Shown: positions 44,662-55,922, counted from the stretch's first letter. The stretch: DNA of 64,000 nucleotides from Hesseltinella vesiculosa (GCA_002104935.1 MCGT01000023.1:1-64000); one strand, 5' to 3'. A program made the numbers and translations. Notes: generated from the sequence alone by a model not told the origin.

Positions 44662-45780
44662 TTTCGAGTGTCAATTAGAAAAAAGGAAAAGAAAAAAAAA
44701 AGAATAAAAAAGGGGGGACTGGGAAGCATTGCCCTTCTCGCTGTTCATTCGTCGTCCTTTGTATGGGGGCACTTTCTAATGAAATCATATATCTTGGTGA
44801 AAGACCAACTATTTTTTTTTATTCCCATGCTTACTGTGGCCATGAACGTTGATCTGAAAGATTCGCAGGTGCCAGCTGCCAGGTTTTGGGCCAATCAGAT
44901 AAAGCGCATGCGAAATCATTATAAGCACATGTTTGTCAATCTTCTAGCTCTTTGAGCGGCCCGAGAGTGTTGTAACTTTAATCAGGGTCATGTCCTATCA
45001 TTGTGAACTGGTTTGTAACATTTGGCTTGAATTCACTTGGACCAATTTTGCACTATGGTTTTGATCCCACCACCTGAGGGTCCCCATGGCGAAATTGGCT
45101 GATTTTTTCATTTTTTTAGCTGAGGGTTCGGAGGTGCAGGAACGTATCTGATCAAGAGTTGGCTGGGCAGCCTGCGCCAATCCATCTGGTTTTTTCAGCA
45201 CAATCATGATTTATGTGCTTCAGCGTCCATGCAAAACGTCAAGTTGATTCAATCACCCAAAAGCGCCATGCAGCATTTGCTTTTTTTTTTTATTTTTTTT
45301 TTTGGAACTGGATTGCCGTTTTAGGCTCCAAAAAGTACCTTCGATCCCTGATCGGTGCAAGCAGGGCAGTTGGTTACCGATCAATACTGGCACAAACCTC
45401 GATAAAAAATGCAACGCAGTAGCCCAGAGCTGAAAACCCAAAATCTAACCTTCACCGTAGCAATCCAGTAATCCAAAGTCGCGATTAAATGAATGTTACC
45501 AGCGGCCTATGCATAGCACTCGGCAATACGCATTACTTCTTTATTGACATTTCTTTTTTTTTTTTTTTTAATTTCAAGTTGTCTCACCCAATAATGAGAA
45601 AGAATGACAAAATCTGATATTTCCTTTGCACAAAAAAAAAGAAAAACTCTGTACCTGTGCCTCTTGATGCTGCGCCAGCTGACCGCAGCTGTAGTTATTT
45701 TTTTTCGGAGTGAGCGCCAACGATAAAAGGAAAAGCCGTGTTTGAATTTTTTTCTTCTTTTTCTTTTTACATTAACTAAG
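44662..45780. other. Intergenic region with an old repeat copy
   Basis: No gene is supported. The + frame 44623-44955 is lysine-rich from A-runs and lacks domain character. From about 45030 to 45360 the sequence resembles the tandem repeats of the left end (see separate entry). T/A runs lie at about 45283-45303 and 45553-45569. The last 100 bp is a pyrimidine-rich promoter/leader for the NADAR gene. Confidence 0.5.
45030..45360 (+). repeat. Diverged copy of the 803-bp repeat family
   Basis: Blocks such as ttttttagctgaggg, ttggctgggcagc, ttcagcacaatcatgattta and caagttgattcaatca match, in order and spacing, the segment 915-1060 (and 1718-1862) of the left-end repeat. By eye the similarity is about 60-65% over roughly 150 bp. 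Weaker similarity may extend further downstream. This suggests a dispersed family rather than a single local duplication. Confidence 0.5.
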
Positions 45781-46275
45781 ATGGGTATTGTTTATTTTTG
45801 GGGGCACTCCAAGACAAGCGAGTATGCTTGTTTCAGCCAATGGTATGGCTCTGCATTCAAGGACAAGGAAGGGCATACGTATGCGAACGCAGAGCAGTAT
45901 ATGATGTATCAAAAGGCAGCGCTGATGGGTGATGCAGTGATGGGGACTGCCATCCTGGCTGGCAAGAATCCAAAAGCAATCAAGGCCATGGGCAGGAAAA
46001 TCAAGAATTTTGACGAAGCACTGTGGAACAAACACAAAGAAACGATTGTATTTGAGGGCAACCTTTTTAAATTCTCCCAGAACAAAGAACTGCAGGGCAT
46101 TTTGCTAGCAACCAAAGACAGCATGATTGCCGAGGCATCGCCATACGATTTTATTTGGGGTATAGGCTTAAGGGAAAGCGCAGCACGGAACCTTGCTCCT
46201 GAAGACTGGCCAGGAGAGAACCTTTTGGGCAAACAATTGATGAAAGTGCGGGACTCCCTCTCTCTGACGTCATAG
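45781..46275 (+). CDS. NADAR (YbiA/DUF1768) domain protein
   Basis: A single-exon 164-residue protein that is almost entirely the NADAR domain. Landmarks are an aromatic-rich start (MGIVYFWGH), ACFSQWYGSAFKDKEGHTYANAEQYMMYQKA (the AEQYMMYxKA motif with the conserved Glu), AGKNPKAIKAMGRKIKNFDEALWNKHK, and the C-terminal YDFIWGIGL, GENLLGKQLMKVRD. Bacterial and plant relatives hydrolyse N-glycosidic bonds of ADP-ribosylated or damaged riboflavin-pathway intermediates. The fungal substrate is not known. Conserved residues appear intact. Convergent with BZZ1, with only about 55 bp between stops. Confidence 0.92.
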   Translation: MGIVYFWGHSKTSEYACFSQWYGSAFKDKEGHTYANAEQYMMYQKAALMGDAVMGTAILAGKNPKAIKAMGRKIKNFDEALWNKHKETIVFEGNLFKFSQNKELQGILLATKDSMIAEASPYDFIWGIGLRESAARNLAPEDWPGENLLGKQLMKVRDSLSLTS

Positions 46276-46330
46276 ACGAGATCCTCTTTTTTTTTTTTTA
46301 TACCAAGTCTATCATAAATAAAGGCAGTAT

Positions 46331-49154
46331 TTATTCAACATAATTAGCTGGGAAAATACCTTGTTGTCCATTGAGTACGCCTAAGGTAAATGGAAAATTA
46401 GATTAGAAGCTAGAACATGATAGAATCTATTCAAGTTCGACAGACCTTCCCACCAGCCGCTGTCGTCGCGTTTGGTGACGAGGATCCTGTCGCCTTCGCG
46501 TAAATCCATTTCCTCGGGGTTGATGGCGGAGAAGTCGTAGACTGCTGTGACATAGTCCAGGTCAGTTGCATCAGGATCAGGGGCGGTAGGGGAAACAGTA
46601 GATGCCGCGGCTGAAGAAGGCGATGGTTCATTGGGGGAAGGGGTTTGTTGTGCGCTAGTATCGAGATGCTGCGGCTGTGTTGGTGAGGGAGTTTTGTCGT
46701 TGACAGGAGATGTCACGTTGGATGGTACGCTGGTGGCTTCTTGTTGTTCATCGGCAAGGGCAACGTAATTGGCAGGAACAAGACCTTGGCTCAGGCCGCG
46801 TCTCACCTTTACCCAGCCGTCATCTGCTACAGGAGGGAAAAGGAAGGAAAAGAGATAAGAGCACAAGGATGCAAGGATCCATGCCAGACTTACTTTCTTC
46901 CAGCTTGGTCAGCTGGTCGCCTTCAAAGATAGTGAGCTCATCTTCGTTCTGGGCTTCATAGTCATAGAGGGCAACCACGGGTAAGGAGGTTAGATGGTCC
47001 GTGTCGGGGGATGTTTGTGAGGCAGAGGCAGCGGCAGCAGCGGCTGGAGGTAAAGCTGACACAATGGACACGGTACTCGTGGAAGGGAGAGGTTCGCTGG
47101 GGATGCTAGGGGAGCGTAAGGACACGTTACTTGACGAAGGTTGTTCGTTGATTTGGCCACGGACGCCCGAGCAATTTGGAGCCACCTTCATTTCGCATTT
47201 AGCATGGCAGTTGAATCCGCAAGCTGGACAAAAGCAAGTTGGCAGTCAGATCTGGGCTTTTGGTCAGACTTTCTCTACCATCGTACCTTTGCATGACAAG
47301 CCTTGTTTCGATAAGCCCCAGATGGTGCTTTTACAGTAATCACAGGTGGTTGGAATGGTAAAGGAAGATGGTTTGAAATCGTGCGCTTGAGCATTAAGAC
47401 CGTCATCTAAACAGCAGTAGAAAAAAAAAAGAGGTGTGTGAGTTCCATATCCAGATGAAACAACCATCCATTTTGGAGTTGGCCACCTACCACCGATGCA
47501 ATGGATGATGACGTCGACTTCGCTCTTGACGCGTGCTTTTTCTGTGGACAGTAAAGTCATTTGGCGAGAGATATCGACAAATTGCTAAATTTAAAACCGT
47601 AGGAGAGGTCAGGGCGTGTCCTTTGCTGCCTTGGCCTCATTCGTTTTTTTTTTTCTTTCACGTCACATCTGGCCCTACCTCTCGGGCGAGATCATACTCC
47701 ATGGAAGCCTTGTCGGCGACAGCACGCATTTTTTCATCTTGTTCGCTCAGTTCCATGGAGCGTTTGGATAAGTCATCGGCAATGGTGTCGAGTTTCTTTC
47801 TGTCTTTGAGCAGCCGGTTGTTCAAAAAGATGATGGAGGAGTCGCTGATGACCAGTTGGCTGTCCTGTAGCGAAAGAGGTAATAAAAAAGGAAATGATCA
47901 GGGCAGGTTCAGCGATGGCTCCATTCTTTTTTTTTTTTACTTGGTCTATGGGCAGGTTGGATTGTGTAGGAGAAGCAGGCTGCCAGGGCAGAAAGGCAAA
48001 TTGCTCATCGAGGGTGGGGGAATTGCCAAGGCCGATGTGGTCACGAATGAAGATATTTTGGTCGACTTCGGGGTCCATTTTGCTGACTTCGGTTAGAGCG
48101 ACGTCAAAGTGATTTTGAGCCTTGGCAAGGGCTTGGAGCTCGACATTGATGTATTTGCCATAGAGATCGCGCATGGCCAGCACACGAGAGGCATCGAGAT
48201 CTTGCAGGTGATCGCCTATTGCTGGTACATCCACTTCGTAATACTTTGTACGTTCAGCGTTGGAGGTGGCAATAGTCAACAAGTAGGTGTTCTGGTGCGG
48301 AAAGTGTCAGCGACAGACGCCGGTTTTCTTTCTTCCATTTACCTTTTTGTTGTTACATTCCAGTACGGCTTGGTTCAATTGTCGTTGTAGCTGTGATAAA
48401 AAAAAAAAAGGAAGGGGAGTGAGTTTTCGCTTCATTTGGCAATCGTTCCTGGCTGACCTTGTCTTTGTCGCCCGAGCCTTTTTGCATTTTATGCTGAATG
48501 GCTTCAATTTCAGCGCAAGTGTCGTCAAAGGCTAATTTGGACTTGTCTTTCTCCAAGTAGGTTTTGTCCCGTTCTGCCTTTAATTTTTGGTAAAAGGCAA
48601 CGTGCTATTCGTTTCATAAGAAAAGAGGTGTGAGAGAGAGCGTGGAGGAAAAAGCCGACGGTTTACCTTTTTCTTGGCGTCGTCTTTTCGTGCAATGGTT
48701 TGCTTAGTGGAGTCAATGATCATGGTATTTAATTCTTCCACGAGCTGGTACCTTGACTTTGCTAGCTTGTCGGTTTGTTCCAATAGAGAATACCAAGCAT
48801 TCATGGAAGTACTATCGAAAAGGGGGGAGGTGAGTTGGAAATGGGTAGCCTGGCGAGTGATTTTACCTTGTCGAGTCGTTCCATTCATTGTCATCAGCAT
48901 TAGGGACTTCACCTTGTTTCTTGGTGGTTGCGATCTTGTATTTTCGAGCAATGTTTTCTAATTTTTGGGCATAGTCGCGTTCGAGTTGGCTTCTATCCCT
49001 GACAAAGCTACGGAATTGATTGAGGGATTGGATACCATCCGTGACATAATCGACAATGGTTGGGATCTGGTCCTGATAATGATGAACGAATTAGCCAGCG
49101 TCAATCTACTCCATTCGTGATGAAGAGTACCTGAAGGTCATTGCCAAAGGTCAT
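46331..49154 (-). CDS. BZZ1: Bzz1-like F-BAR/C1/SH3 actin-assembly protein
   Basis: Bzz1 recruits the WASP/Arp2/3 machinery at endocytic sites. Start MTFGNDLQ at 49154 (the usual start of this family). The F-BAR coiled-coil region runs from SLNQFRSFVRDRSQLERDYAQKLE through DKLAKSRYQLVEELNTMI and TYLEKDKSKLAFDD to about 48100. A second coiled coil sits near 47530-47860. A C1 zinc finger follows (HDFKPSSFTIPTTCDYCKSTIWG, FNCHAKCEMKVAPNC). Then come a Ser/Pro linker, the first SH3 (VVALYDYEAQNEDELTIFEGD), a Pro-rich linker, and the second SH3 (VTAVYDFSAINPEEMDLREGD, then GIFPANYVE before TAA). About 640-660 aa over about a dozen exons. Full domain set. Confidence 0.92.
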
Positions 49155-49368
49155 AATGTCGTCAATTTAAAAAATGAAGAAGAAAGCGCCGGTCAGTTTT
49201 TTTTTTTTTTTTTTTGGTGGTGCAAACGACGAACACTTTTGGATTCATCCACCAATCAGGTCGTTCCGTGCTTTCACAGAAGGCAGCGACAAAAAATCAG
49301 CTTCCACTGCTTTTTTTTTTTTTTTCGTTGTTCTCGTTCGATTTTTATAGTTTGTTTTTTTTTGTGTC
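49155..49368. promoter_or_regulatory. Divergent BZZ1/VMA8 promoter
   Basis: About 214 bp between the two start codons. It holds two T-runs (about 49198-49216 and 49310-49325) and a CCAAT box in caccaatcagg at about 49250. Regulation is inferred only. Confidence 0.45.
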
Positions 49369-50596
49369 ATGTCTGGTAATAACCAACGCATCAATATATT
49401 CCCCACTCGCATGTAAGTCTAGCAGTATTGAGTTGCTATGGAAAGCATCAGAGCATCGAAAAAATAATAGAGAAGCATGTCTGTTTGGAAACGCCCCATC
49501 TCCCCTTTATTGTTTCGTACGAGATGAACGTTTACTCACTGTTGTTTTCCAGGGCCTTGACGACCATGAAGCAAAAGCTGAAGGGTGCGCAAACTGGTCA
49601 TTCCCTTTTGAAGCGTAAAGCAGAAGCTCTCACCAAGCGTTTCAGAACCATCACTCAAAAGATTGACGAGGTACGCTTGTAGCACTTGGTAAAGATAGAG
49701 AATTCACTGACTTGTTGCATCTAGTTGAAACGTAAAATGGGCCAAGTGATGCAACAAGCTTCGTTTTCTTTAGCAGAAGTGCAATATATCACGGGTGACA
49801 TTAGGTAAGAAAAAAAAAAGGCTGGCGACGTGTGGAAAAGAACAAGATGGACCTATCTCTCCTATTTGACGTGCCTAGTTATCAAGTCCAAGAAGCTTCA
49901 AAGACAGCCCAATTGCGAGTGCGAGCCAAGCAAGAGAACGTGTCGGGTGTGATGCTTCCTGTCTTTGAAATGTACAGTGAAGGTGGCAATGGTAAGCGCA
50001 CAAAAAAATAAAAAAATAAAAAAGGTACTGACGCTCTTTGGCATCAGCTTTTGAGTTCACTGGGTTAGGGCGAGGCGGTCAACAAGTGCAAAAGGCCAAG
50101 GAAGTCTATGCCAAGGCTGTGGAAACATTGGTTGAATTGGCCAGTTTGCAGGTAAAGTGGTGCGGCCTTATCACCCATCGCTCCATCTCTCCTTTCTTAT
50201 TCTTCGTAGACCGCTTTTGTGATCCTTGACGAAGTCATCAAGGCAACCAACCGTCGTGTGAATGCTATTGAACACGTTATTATTCCTCGCTATGAAAATA
50301 CCATCAAGTACATCATCTCTGAATTGGATGAACAAGACCGTGAAGAATTCTTCAGATTGAAGAAAGTCCAAGGCAAAAAGAAGGATCGTGCTGCAGCTGA
50401 AGAAGCGCAACGATTGGCTGTCAAGGCTGCGGCTGAAGAACAAGGCCAAGAAGGTAAAGAAAGAGGAAGAAGATGAAAAATGGAGCCAAAGCTGACCTTG
50501 GCTTTTTTTTTTCAAAAAGTGCCTACGATGCAAGCTGCTCATGAAACAGGTCAACTTGATATGTTGGATCATGACGAAGAAGATATCATTTTCTAG
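49369..50596 (+). CDS. VMA8: V-type proton ATPase subunit D
   Basis: Subunit D of the V1 sector, part of the central rotor stalk that couples ATP hydrolysis to proton pumping in vacuolar and endosomal membranes. Exons give about 260 aa: [41 protein letters not shown], then [102 protein letters not shown] and [21 protein letters not shown], with an acidic C-terminus EDIIF before TAG 50596. The family's two antiparallel helices are intact. About six introns; the first follows the codon for M15 in the FPTRM motif. Confidence 0.95.
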
Positions 50597-50740
50597 ACAC
50601 CATGCCTCTTGTAAAAAAAAAGGTATTCTTGAACCAATGTGGAAGGGGCAATTAAAAAAAAATGAAAATGAAAAGGCTGTCTGGGGTTTATTTTATTATT
50701 ATTTCTGGCCAGAACATGAGGGAGTTGAAAGGAGTGAGTT

Positions 50741-51558
50741 CTAAATGGCGGTTTTCTCATCAAAGCGATGCAAAGGAGGTGCAGGAGGGGGAGCTCGAGT
50801 GTAAGAAAATGAGCCAGGTGATGAGGCCGAGGCAGTATAGGATTCAGAACCATGAGGATATTGGAAATCAGAAGAGCTATCTTCGGGATGGAATACCTCG
50901 ACATCTCGATTTTTTCTTTGACGGCGACGCCAAGCCAAGATGGTGACCAGCAGGATCAAGGCTGCGCCAGCAAGACTGCCAACGACGGCACCAGCAATGG
51001 TGCCGGGTGATGAAGATGGGGACTGAGGTGAGCTAGTGGCCAGACCAGTCGAGGACGACGAAGGCAGATCGACAGTGCTGGTCAGGACGAGGGTGGAAGT
51101 GGGACTGTCCGAGGACGTGGGAGTAGGTGTGGCAGTGGCCGAGTCGGACGTGAGAGAATCGGTCGAGGTCATGCTTGAAGAGTCTGTGGAAGTGTCGGTG
51201 TTTGTTGTTGTGTCACTATCTATAAACAGTGGTAATTGCCAAACGAGTTTTAAAAATACATTCTGGACCCTGCTCAATAAGTCAAGAGCTTATTGCAAAT
51301 AAAAAAAATGAATCACACTTACAAGGAGTACTGGACGACATAGAAGTATCAGTCATCGTATCTGTTGGAGTACTTGTCGCTGTATCTGTCGAGATCCCTG
51401 CAGAGTAGCTCAGTGAGGTTGTGTCTAAAAAAAGCTGTCAATCCCTAGCTTGGGCTTGTTTTATGTTTGTTCTGCAGCGTTCCTTCTCTCTTACCTTGTG
51501 CTGAGACGAGTAGTGATGCACTTATTAACAGCCACATCCCCCCGAGGCGTAACTTCAT
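50741..51558 (-). CDS. Ser/Thr-rich single-pass cell-surface protein (sensor/mucin-like)
   Basis: Start at ATG 51558: MKLRLGGMWLLISASLLVSAQ is a signal peptide ending one exon. Then follows a Ser/Thr-rich extracellular region of about 120 aa (TSTDSLTSDSATATPTPTS and similar), likely O-mannosylated. One TM helix (GTIAGAVVGSLAGAALILLVTILAW) with a basic stop-transfer RRRQRKNRD precedes a cytosolic tail of about 60 aa ending DEKTAI. The layout is like fungal stress sensors (Mid2/Wtm type) but no cysteine-rich WSC domain is visible, so the function is not assigned. Two or three exons. Convergent with VMA8, about 145 bp between stops. Confidence 0.75.
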
Positions 51559-52076
51559 TTTCAATGAAAAAAAAGATGTATCAAAAAAATGAAGAAGAAA
51601 ACAAGGAAAAACGTTGGGTTTGCAAAAAAAAGACTAGGAGGAAGAAATAGAAAAAAGGGCCCCTTTTCTCTGTTCTAATTTTTTTTGTTCCCTTGTTCCA
51701 TGAATTCCCAAAAAAAAAAAAAAAAAAAAAGAAACTGAAACCATTGGCCGGAGCAATAACATTGCCTTTTTATTTTTCATTGAAATAACCAACCTTTTAA
51801 ACAAACCTGTCATATCGTTGTTGGTATATAAAAAGAAGGTCAGCCGGGCTTGGCCATTTTGCAAACAAACAGGCAGCTTGACGCTTTCTAAGCATCTTTG
51901 GCTTAAAAAAAGCTGCGTTTCAAGCTTGGCGCTATTTTGTTTTTGGTGAGGCTGATGCGTTTTTTTTTTCAAAGCCCTCATCCGAAGTATTAAATGCCAG
52001 CGTTTTTCTTGCTTTCTTTCCCCCTTTTTTATTTTTACTTCGCTTCTTTACATTACTTGACATTCTTCATTGAAAC
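51559..52076. other. Divergent promoter region
   Basis: About 520 bp between the two start codons, AT-rich with A- and T-runs (about 51710-51730 and 51960-51970). The ORFs here are low-complexity. The last 80 bp are a T-rich leader. Confidence 0.5.
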
Positions 52077-53021
52077 ATGGCTTATAATACTTGTTGCTGC
52101 TGTATTCCTGTCAGGTAATATGAATTCAATACTCACGTCTCTATCAACCAATGTCCTAACGGCGATTCTTTGTTATTTATCGCGTGCATTAGAGCTGGTG
52201 TACTTGTCATCGCTGGCGTCTCCTCTGTGAGTGAAGAGCAAGAATCTCTGTTCCAACTAACATTCTTTTAAAACAGGCCATCTACTTGGCTTCTTTTGTT
52301 AGCCTGATGATTCACCGAAACAGTAAGTGGATCAAATGGAGCACATGCACGATAGCATGACACCAAGTGAACGCCACATATTTCTTTTTCTCTCTCAGCT
52401 TATCTCACGCTTGGTGACCAAGGCGGCGCTGCCTTTTGGGTGACTGCAGCCGTGCTTATCATTTACTCGTTGAGTTCTATCTTTGGTGTGGTGGGTGCCA
52501 TTGTGGTAAGAAGATCAAATGCCAAGGCATATATTTTTTTTTTTTGCAGGATGTGGCTCAGCATTTCCTTTTTTTCCAGAAAAATCGAAACATGATCAAC
52601 TTTTTCCGCGTCTTGTATTGGGTGATGGCCATCATCACCTTGATCGTTACGTTTGCTGTTTATATCTATGCCCTGGTACGCCGCAATGATATTGTCAACA
52701 AATGCATTGATATCCTCGAACATCCTGGCAACTATGGCTTCCCTGCCGGTGAGGTGTCCACCCCCGATGAAGCCACCAACGGCTGTAACACAGTCCTCCG
52801 AACCTACTTTATCATTGCTGGGGTCGTCATTGTCATCGGCAACATCATTCAGGTAAGGCATCAGGGATCTTGGCGAGGATTTACAATGTTATTTTGAATA
52901 GATGTACTTTGCCAGTGTCATTAGTGCTTATGCTCAGCGATTAAAACGCATCAACCTTCACCAACGGTTACACAACGTCGAGGATTTCCCTGTGGAACCT
53001 GTTGGCAAGGCCCACTTTTAA
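52077..53021 (+). CDS. Four-TM membrane protein (LAPTM/MARVEL-like topology)
   Basis: The spliced protein of about 200 aa starts MAYNTCCCCIPVR, whose Cys cluster could be palmitoylated, then TM1 (AGVLVIAGVSSAIYLASFVSLMI), TM2 (AAFWVTAAVLIIYSLSSIFGVVGAI), TM3 (VLYWVMAIITLIVTFAVYIYAL), a loop with Cys (IVNKCIDILEHPG, NGCNTVLRT), and TM4 (YFIIAGVVIVIGNIIQMYFASVISAYAQ), ending in a short cytosolic tail VEPVGKAHF. Six exons, including small ones around 52276-52321 and 52400-52506. The pattern resembles small tetraspan proteins of endomembranes. Family not established. Confidence 0.75.
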
Positions 53022-53520
53022 CCCCACTCCTCTCTCCCACCCATTCCTTTTGATACCTTCCACTCATTCCTTTTGTAAACTTTATCTACCCCCTCTCTCT
53101 GCTGAACTCGTTCTCCCTCCTCCTTTTCATCTTCCGTCTCTCAACCTCTCTTCTTGCCATACTTTTGTCTGATCCTCCTACTTTTCCTCCTCAAAAAAAA
53201 ATGTAAATACAAAGCCACAGCAGCCGTTTCTTCAGCGTTGTCTTTTTTTTTTTTTTTGCCAACATAGCCAAGTGAGAGGGAAATGTCAGTGGGAAAATGG
53301 AATGCGTCTGTCAAAAAGACAATAACACGCCAAATGCAGTTGACTGCGCAAAGAGCCATCACACTAAAGCAAGGGGGGAAAGTCACTTTCGATATTGCAT
53401 TTCTCTTTCCTCTCCTATTTTTTCCACTCCATTCAAAACCTGGCTACCCACCGATTTCTCTTTCTTTCTATCTTCTTCGCTGTGGGCGCACTTTTTTGTG
53501 GGGAACCGGCCAAGAAATCA
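53022..53520. other. Intergenic region, 3' end and promoter
   Basis: The first half is strongly pyrimidine-rich (3' region of the four-TM gene). The second half holds T-runs and short hydrophobic frames that look like leader. An in-frame upstream Met at 53395 exists, but that part is low-complexity. Confidence 0.45.
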
Positions 53521-53856
53521 ATGACAGGAAGGATCATCAAGGTTGAGGAAGACATGGCACAATTACAATACAATGAAACATATGATTTTGAAAGGTATGA
53601 CCAAGCCATGTATGATGTGTATCAACAAGAAGAGGAACTCGACCAAGTGCAGCAAGAAACCAACGAGAAAGAGGAAGAGCATGATGATTCGTCCCTGCTC
53701 CGCCTCATTGTCGGAGTACAAATGTATTTGTCTGAACAACCCTGCGCCAGCATCGACACCCCATTGATGGATCTTCAATACAAAATGTACACTTTTCTGA
53801 AACAAAAAGCCTGTGAACTTGGCGTCGATGCATCCGTATTGAACCAAGGAATGTAA
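53521..53856 (+). CDS. Small acidic hypothetical protein
   Basis: Intronless 111-residue frame from ATG 53521 (MTGRIIKVEEDMAQLQYNETYDF) with a Glu/Gln-rich helical centre (YQQEEELDQVQQETNEKEEE) and a more hydrophobic C-terminus (SLLRLIVGVQMYLSEQ, LQYKMYTFLKQKACELGV). I do not recognise the family. It may be a coiled-coil partner protein. The start at 53521 was preferred to 53395 because the extra N-terminus is low-complexity leader-like sequence. Confidence 0.6.
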   Translation: MTGRIIKVEEDMAQLQYNETYDFERYDQAMYDVYQQEEELDQVQQETNEKEEEHDDSSLLRLIVGVQMYLSEQPCASIDTPLMDLQYKMYTFLKQKACELGVDASVLNQGM

Positions 53857-54100
53857 AAAAAACCCACTTTGCAAAAAAAAAGGGGAGGGGGAGGGCAAGC
53901 GATCAGGAGAATAGTCTCTTTTTTTCGATCGGATCACAACGCTCCGTCCCAGTTCCTCGTGCCGTAAAAAATCACTACTCTCATTATTAGCAAGGCCATC
54001 CTAATTCATTTTTCTAAACTAATAAAAAATGCACCTTTTTTTGAAAACAACATTCAATCCACCACGCTTTGTGCTCCATCGCCGTTGGTAACGATCAAAA

Positions 54101-54157
54101 CACGTGATCGGAAGGCCTTTTTCATTTCACAACTGCCTCTGACCAATCATTGACTCA
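54101..54157. promoter_or_regulatory. Candidate promoter cluster: CACGTG, CCAAT, TGACTCA
   Basis: Within 57 bp upstream of the kinase-like gene lie CACGTG (54101-54106; on the minus strand ATCACGTG, the CDEI/Cbf1-type box), CCAAT (54143-54147) and TGACTCA (54151-54157, the AP-1/Gcn4 type site). Binding is inferred. Such sites can occur by chance, but three different known boxes in one short promoter segment are notable. Confidence 0.4.
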
Positions 54158-54255
54158 GATCGCACTGGCAATGAAAATACAGCTCACGCTTTTCCCCGCC
54201 TCTTCCTTTTCTTCCTCTCTTCACCATTGCGATTAGTCACTCTTCACGAGACTCC

Positions 54256-55922
54256 ATGGACGACAATGAAATAGCTTCCATGTATCTCCAGACATTGTCG
54301 GAAGAACTGGCCCAACGTACAAAAGTAACTATTCAGGAATTCATCGCTCACCATCCAGCCGCGTTTGGCCTCGATGGCCTCTATCCAACACAACCTCTGT
54401 CACCATTGCCTGACATTGCCAAGGACGTTCATCTTTTATACCAATCCACAACTCAAATGTATCAAGAAAATCAGGTTTACTTTGACCACACATGGGTAAG
54501 TCCCAAGCATACAACTCCAGCATTATAAAAATCACTTTCCCACATTGTAAGAGCCTTCTGACCTGTTTTTTTTTTCATTGTCTTTTTTTTTTTACCACAA
54601 GAGTAGCACTGGTCTCTGTTGTGGCGTCAGCAACTGTCTATGAAAGCCTTGGCCGAAAACCATGGTAGCGAAGCTGTGATCCAAGCCAGCCACCCAAGAG
54701 TGAAAACAGCCATTCGCCATATTTTTCATGAACGCTTGGATCCATACATTCAGTGGTTCCCTTGGTCGTGGTTTGCCAACATGATTTTTATCGGTGCTGG
54801 CGGGTTCTCGGCTGTGTATGCAGTGGACATGCTACCTACATTTGAAACCCTGTCCCCGACAAAAATGGCTCTCAAGGTCGTGGACGACAAAGTCTTGAAC
54901 GAGGTAAACATGGTGTGGGAAGAGCGTGGTTCACGTGATACCCATGTCGAACCATGGCTTACTCACCACGGTTTTTTAGATCTCAGTCGAATCCAAAGTG
55001 TTTGCGCCTCTGTTGTTCCATGGCCTGACGGTCTGCGAAAGCACGGGCGATGTCATGATGGTGATGAAGCTCAGCAACGACGGAAACCTCGAGGACCATA
55101 TGCAGCAACTGCCGTTGGGCGACCTGGATCTCAAAACCATCACTGGCACCATCCTCCGACTCGCTCAGAACCTTGCTGACCTGCACCGATGCTCCTTGAA
55201 TCACCACAACATCCACCCCAGGAATATCGTGTGCACAGACAGTGATTACTTTTTAGTCGACTATCGCTATGCTACCCCTGCCAACGAGTCCAGCTCTGTC
55301 ATTGCTCTAACAAAAGCAATCTACGGTCGACTCCCCTACATTGCACCTGAAGTTCGTAAAGGCCAGTATACCCATAAATCGGATATCTACAGTGAGTCTA
55401 TGCAAAAAGGCGAGCAAAAACAGACAAACGCTCATCATTTTCTTTCGCACAGGTCTGGGCATCATCATCTGGCAGCTGGTCAGCAAAGTGATCTTCCCAT
55501 CGCCCGATGTGTTGATGGATGGACTGGAAGACCCTGCGCACCCTGAATCCCATGTGTATCGAATAGATCTTGTCCCTGGTATCCCTGCCTGGTTTTCAAA
55601 TCTTTACATTGCCTGCTTAGAGCCCTTGCAGCAACACCGTCCAGGCGCCCAGGAAATCTGCGATGCCCTGCAGCCTATCCATGATCGCCTTGCCTATTCT
55701 GTCCCACTACCTCGCGCTGTCACCGACTACATCCTTGCTCGCCGCGCCGAAGTTGCCAGCTATTTGCGCACTTATGCCAAAGTCAAAGGGCTCGTCTCAG
55801 CCTCCACCACCCGTCTCTTTTCCACCAACAACGTCCCCTCTACGCTGCCCCTTGTTCTCTTGCCATACAACAAGCTCGCTTTTTCCGTCATCTGGAATCA
55901 TCAACCTGTCAACCTGTCTTGA
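54256..55922 (+). CDS. Protein kinase-fold protein, probable pseudokinase
   Basis: Four exons or more give about 500 aa. A helical N-terminal region (SMYLQTLSEELAQRT, MKALAENHGSEAVIQASHP) precedes a kinase fold with a glycine loop (GAGGFSAVYAV) and a VAIK-like ALKVV holding the Lys. The catalytic loop is degenerate: HHNIHPRN, with Asn where the catalytic Asp of HRD should be and His for the following Lys. The DFG is VDYRY (Asp kept, Gly lost). The activation segment ends IAPEV, followed by SDIYSLGIIIWQL. These changes predict little or no phosphotransfer. The C-terminus is helical and unassigned. An alternative is an active kinase with unorthodox motifs. Confidence 0.75.

Noticed and set aside
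44623..44955. + strand frame of 110 codons
   Set aside because: Begins over the start of the asteroid-like gene's upstream A-run and has no protein-like character.
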